DNA from: Pseudomonas baltica
GTDB lineage: Bacteria > Pseudomonadota > Gammaproteobacteria > Pseudomonadales > Pseudomonadaceae
Reading direction: 5' to 3'
Length of the DNA: 64,000 nt
Assembly (NCBI RefSeq): GCF_031880315.1
Contig: NZ_CP134771.1
Location: 6,566,423-6,630,422, forward strand
Shown here: piece after piece, positions 63,854-64,000 of the stretch
Position numbering within the stretch: the first letter of the stretch is position 1
How the letters are laid out: each line of letters opens with the position of its first letter
The notes under the pieces: model-generated
What the model was told of the DNA's origin: nothing
What the model saw: the letters and a program-made list of their open reading frames with translations, nothing else
Database searches by the model: none
Position numbers and translations under genes: made by a program

Positions 63854-64000
63854 TTCGAAAAAGGCGTAATGACCATCTGCCGACTGCTGTCCACGGCCTG
63901 GTAGTAGGCGTTGGACAGGTTCGCGTAGTTGGGCTGGTCCCACTCGCCCTGAGCCGGTTGGGTCACGGCGAACGGTTTGTACCACAGCAGGTGATTGTCC
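63850..64000 (-). CDS. 3' end of an unidentified gene coupled to the lipoprotein
   Basis: Only the last 49 residues are visible, from the window edge to TGA at 63850-63852. They read DNHLLWYKPFAVTQPA, then a tyrosine/asparagine-rich stretch, ending MVITPFSK. The stop overlaps the lipoprotein start. Too little is present to name it. Confidence 0.6.
   Translation of the reverse strand, partial: DNHLLWYKPFAVTQPAQGEWDQPNYANLSNAYYQAVDSSRQMVITPFSK

Overview
The window is a stretch of Pseudomonas chromosome, most like the fluorescens/putida lineage. The basis is high GC, a mexT-mexS pair, a Pseudomonas-type single-domain treS, the gluconate 2-dehydrogenase trio, OprB-type porin, and short REP-like repeats of the GGCGAGG..GCTTGCC kind between genes. 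No rRNA, tRNA, CRISPR array, transposase or integrase gene was found. Both window ends cut through genes.

Layout. 1-2.6 kb: an aryl-alcohol dehydrogenase and a benzaldehyde-dehydrogenase-like gene, read leftwards behind a well-formed sigma-54 promoter with two upstream palindromic activator sites. 3-5.1 kb: divergent mexT and mexS, without the usual mexEF-oprN next door. 5.4-8.3 kb: an unrecognised 485-residue protein translationally coupled to a MocR-like regulator whose PLP lysine is replaced by arginine. 8.4-12.4 kb: a FAN1-type VRR-NUC nuclease overlapping an Fe-S XPD/DinG helicase that carries a Cas4-like nuclease domain. 12.5-17.5 kb: trehalose synthase, an HD-GYP phosphodiesterase and a GT39-like membrane glycosyltransferase. 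17.5-26.7 kb: an organosulfur-type scavenging cluster (LLM flavin monooxygenase, oligopeptide-type ABC importer, acyl-CoA-dehydrogenase-like flavoenzyme, sulfonate-type binding protein). 27-30.8 kb: membrane-bound gluconate 2-dehydrogenase (small, FAD and tri-heme subunits), preceded by a structured, terminator-ended RNA candidate. 31-34.3 kb: aldo/keto reductase, Gfo/Idh/MocA oxidoreductase and an SDR, with striking palindromes between the last two.

34.3-41.5 kb is the most interesting part. Two imperfect direct repeats, 30 of 32 bases identical, bracket a two-gene cassette: a soluble M48-like HELAH metallopeptidase and, overlapping it by 13 bases, a 1,820-residue protein. The large protein reads as degenerate kinase-like domain, DUF4011, SF1 (Upf1-like) helicase, catalytically decayed Vsr/DUF559-like nuclease, WGR. 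This resembles the architecture of Hhe-type anti-phage proteins, but with a protease partner and a WGR tail. I propose it as a candidate undescribed defence system.

41.8-50.9 kb is an eroded accessory region. It holds a PQQ glucose dehydrogenase with an in-frame internal deletion of the catalytic region, an SDR and Bcr/CflA efflux pair, a cupin, two LysR regulators, an aldo/keto reductase, two C-terminal scraps of zinc alcohol dehydrogenases and a frameshifted tandem carboxymuconolactone-decarboxylase-like gene. A TGAG-N5-CTCA palindrome occurs three times here and may mark one LysR regulon. 51-52 kb: a CDF metal exporter. 52.1-58.7 kb: an opine or imino-acid-type uptake and oxidation operon (OccR-like LysR, two permeases, binding protein, HcnABC-like three-subunit oxidase, RidA) lacking an ABC ATPase. 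58.8-64 kb: OprB-like porin, dmeR-dmeF Co/Ni export operon, an SDR and a lipoprotein pair running off the right end.

Identifications come from reading the translations and recalling family sequences. No database search was run.
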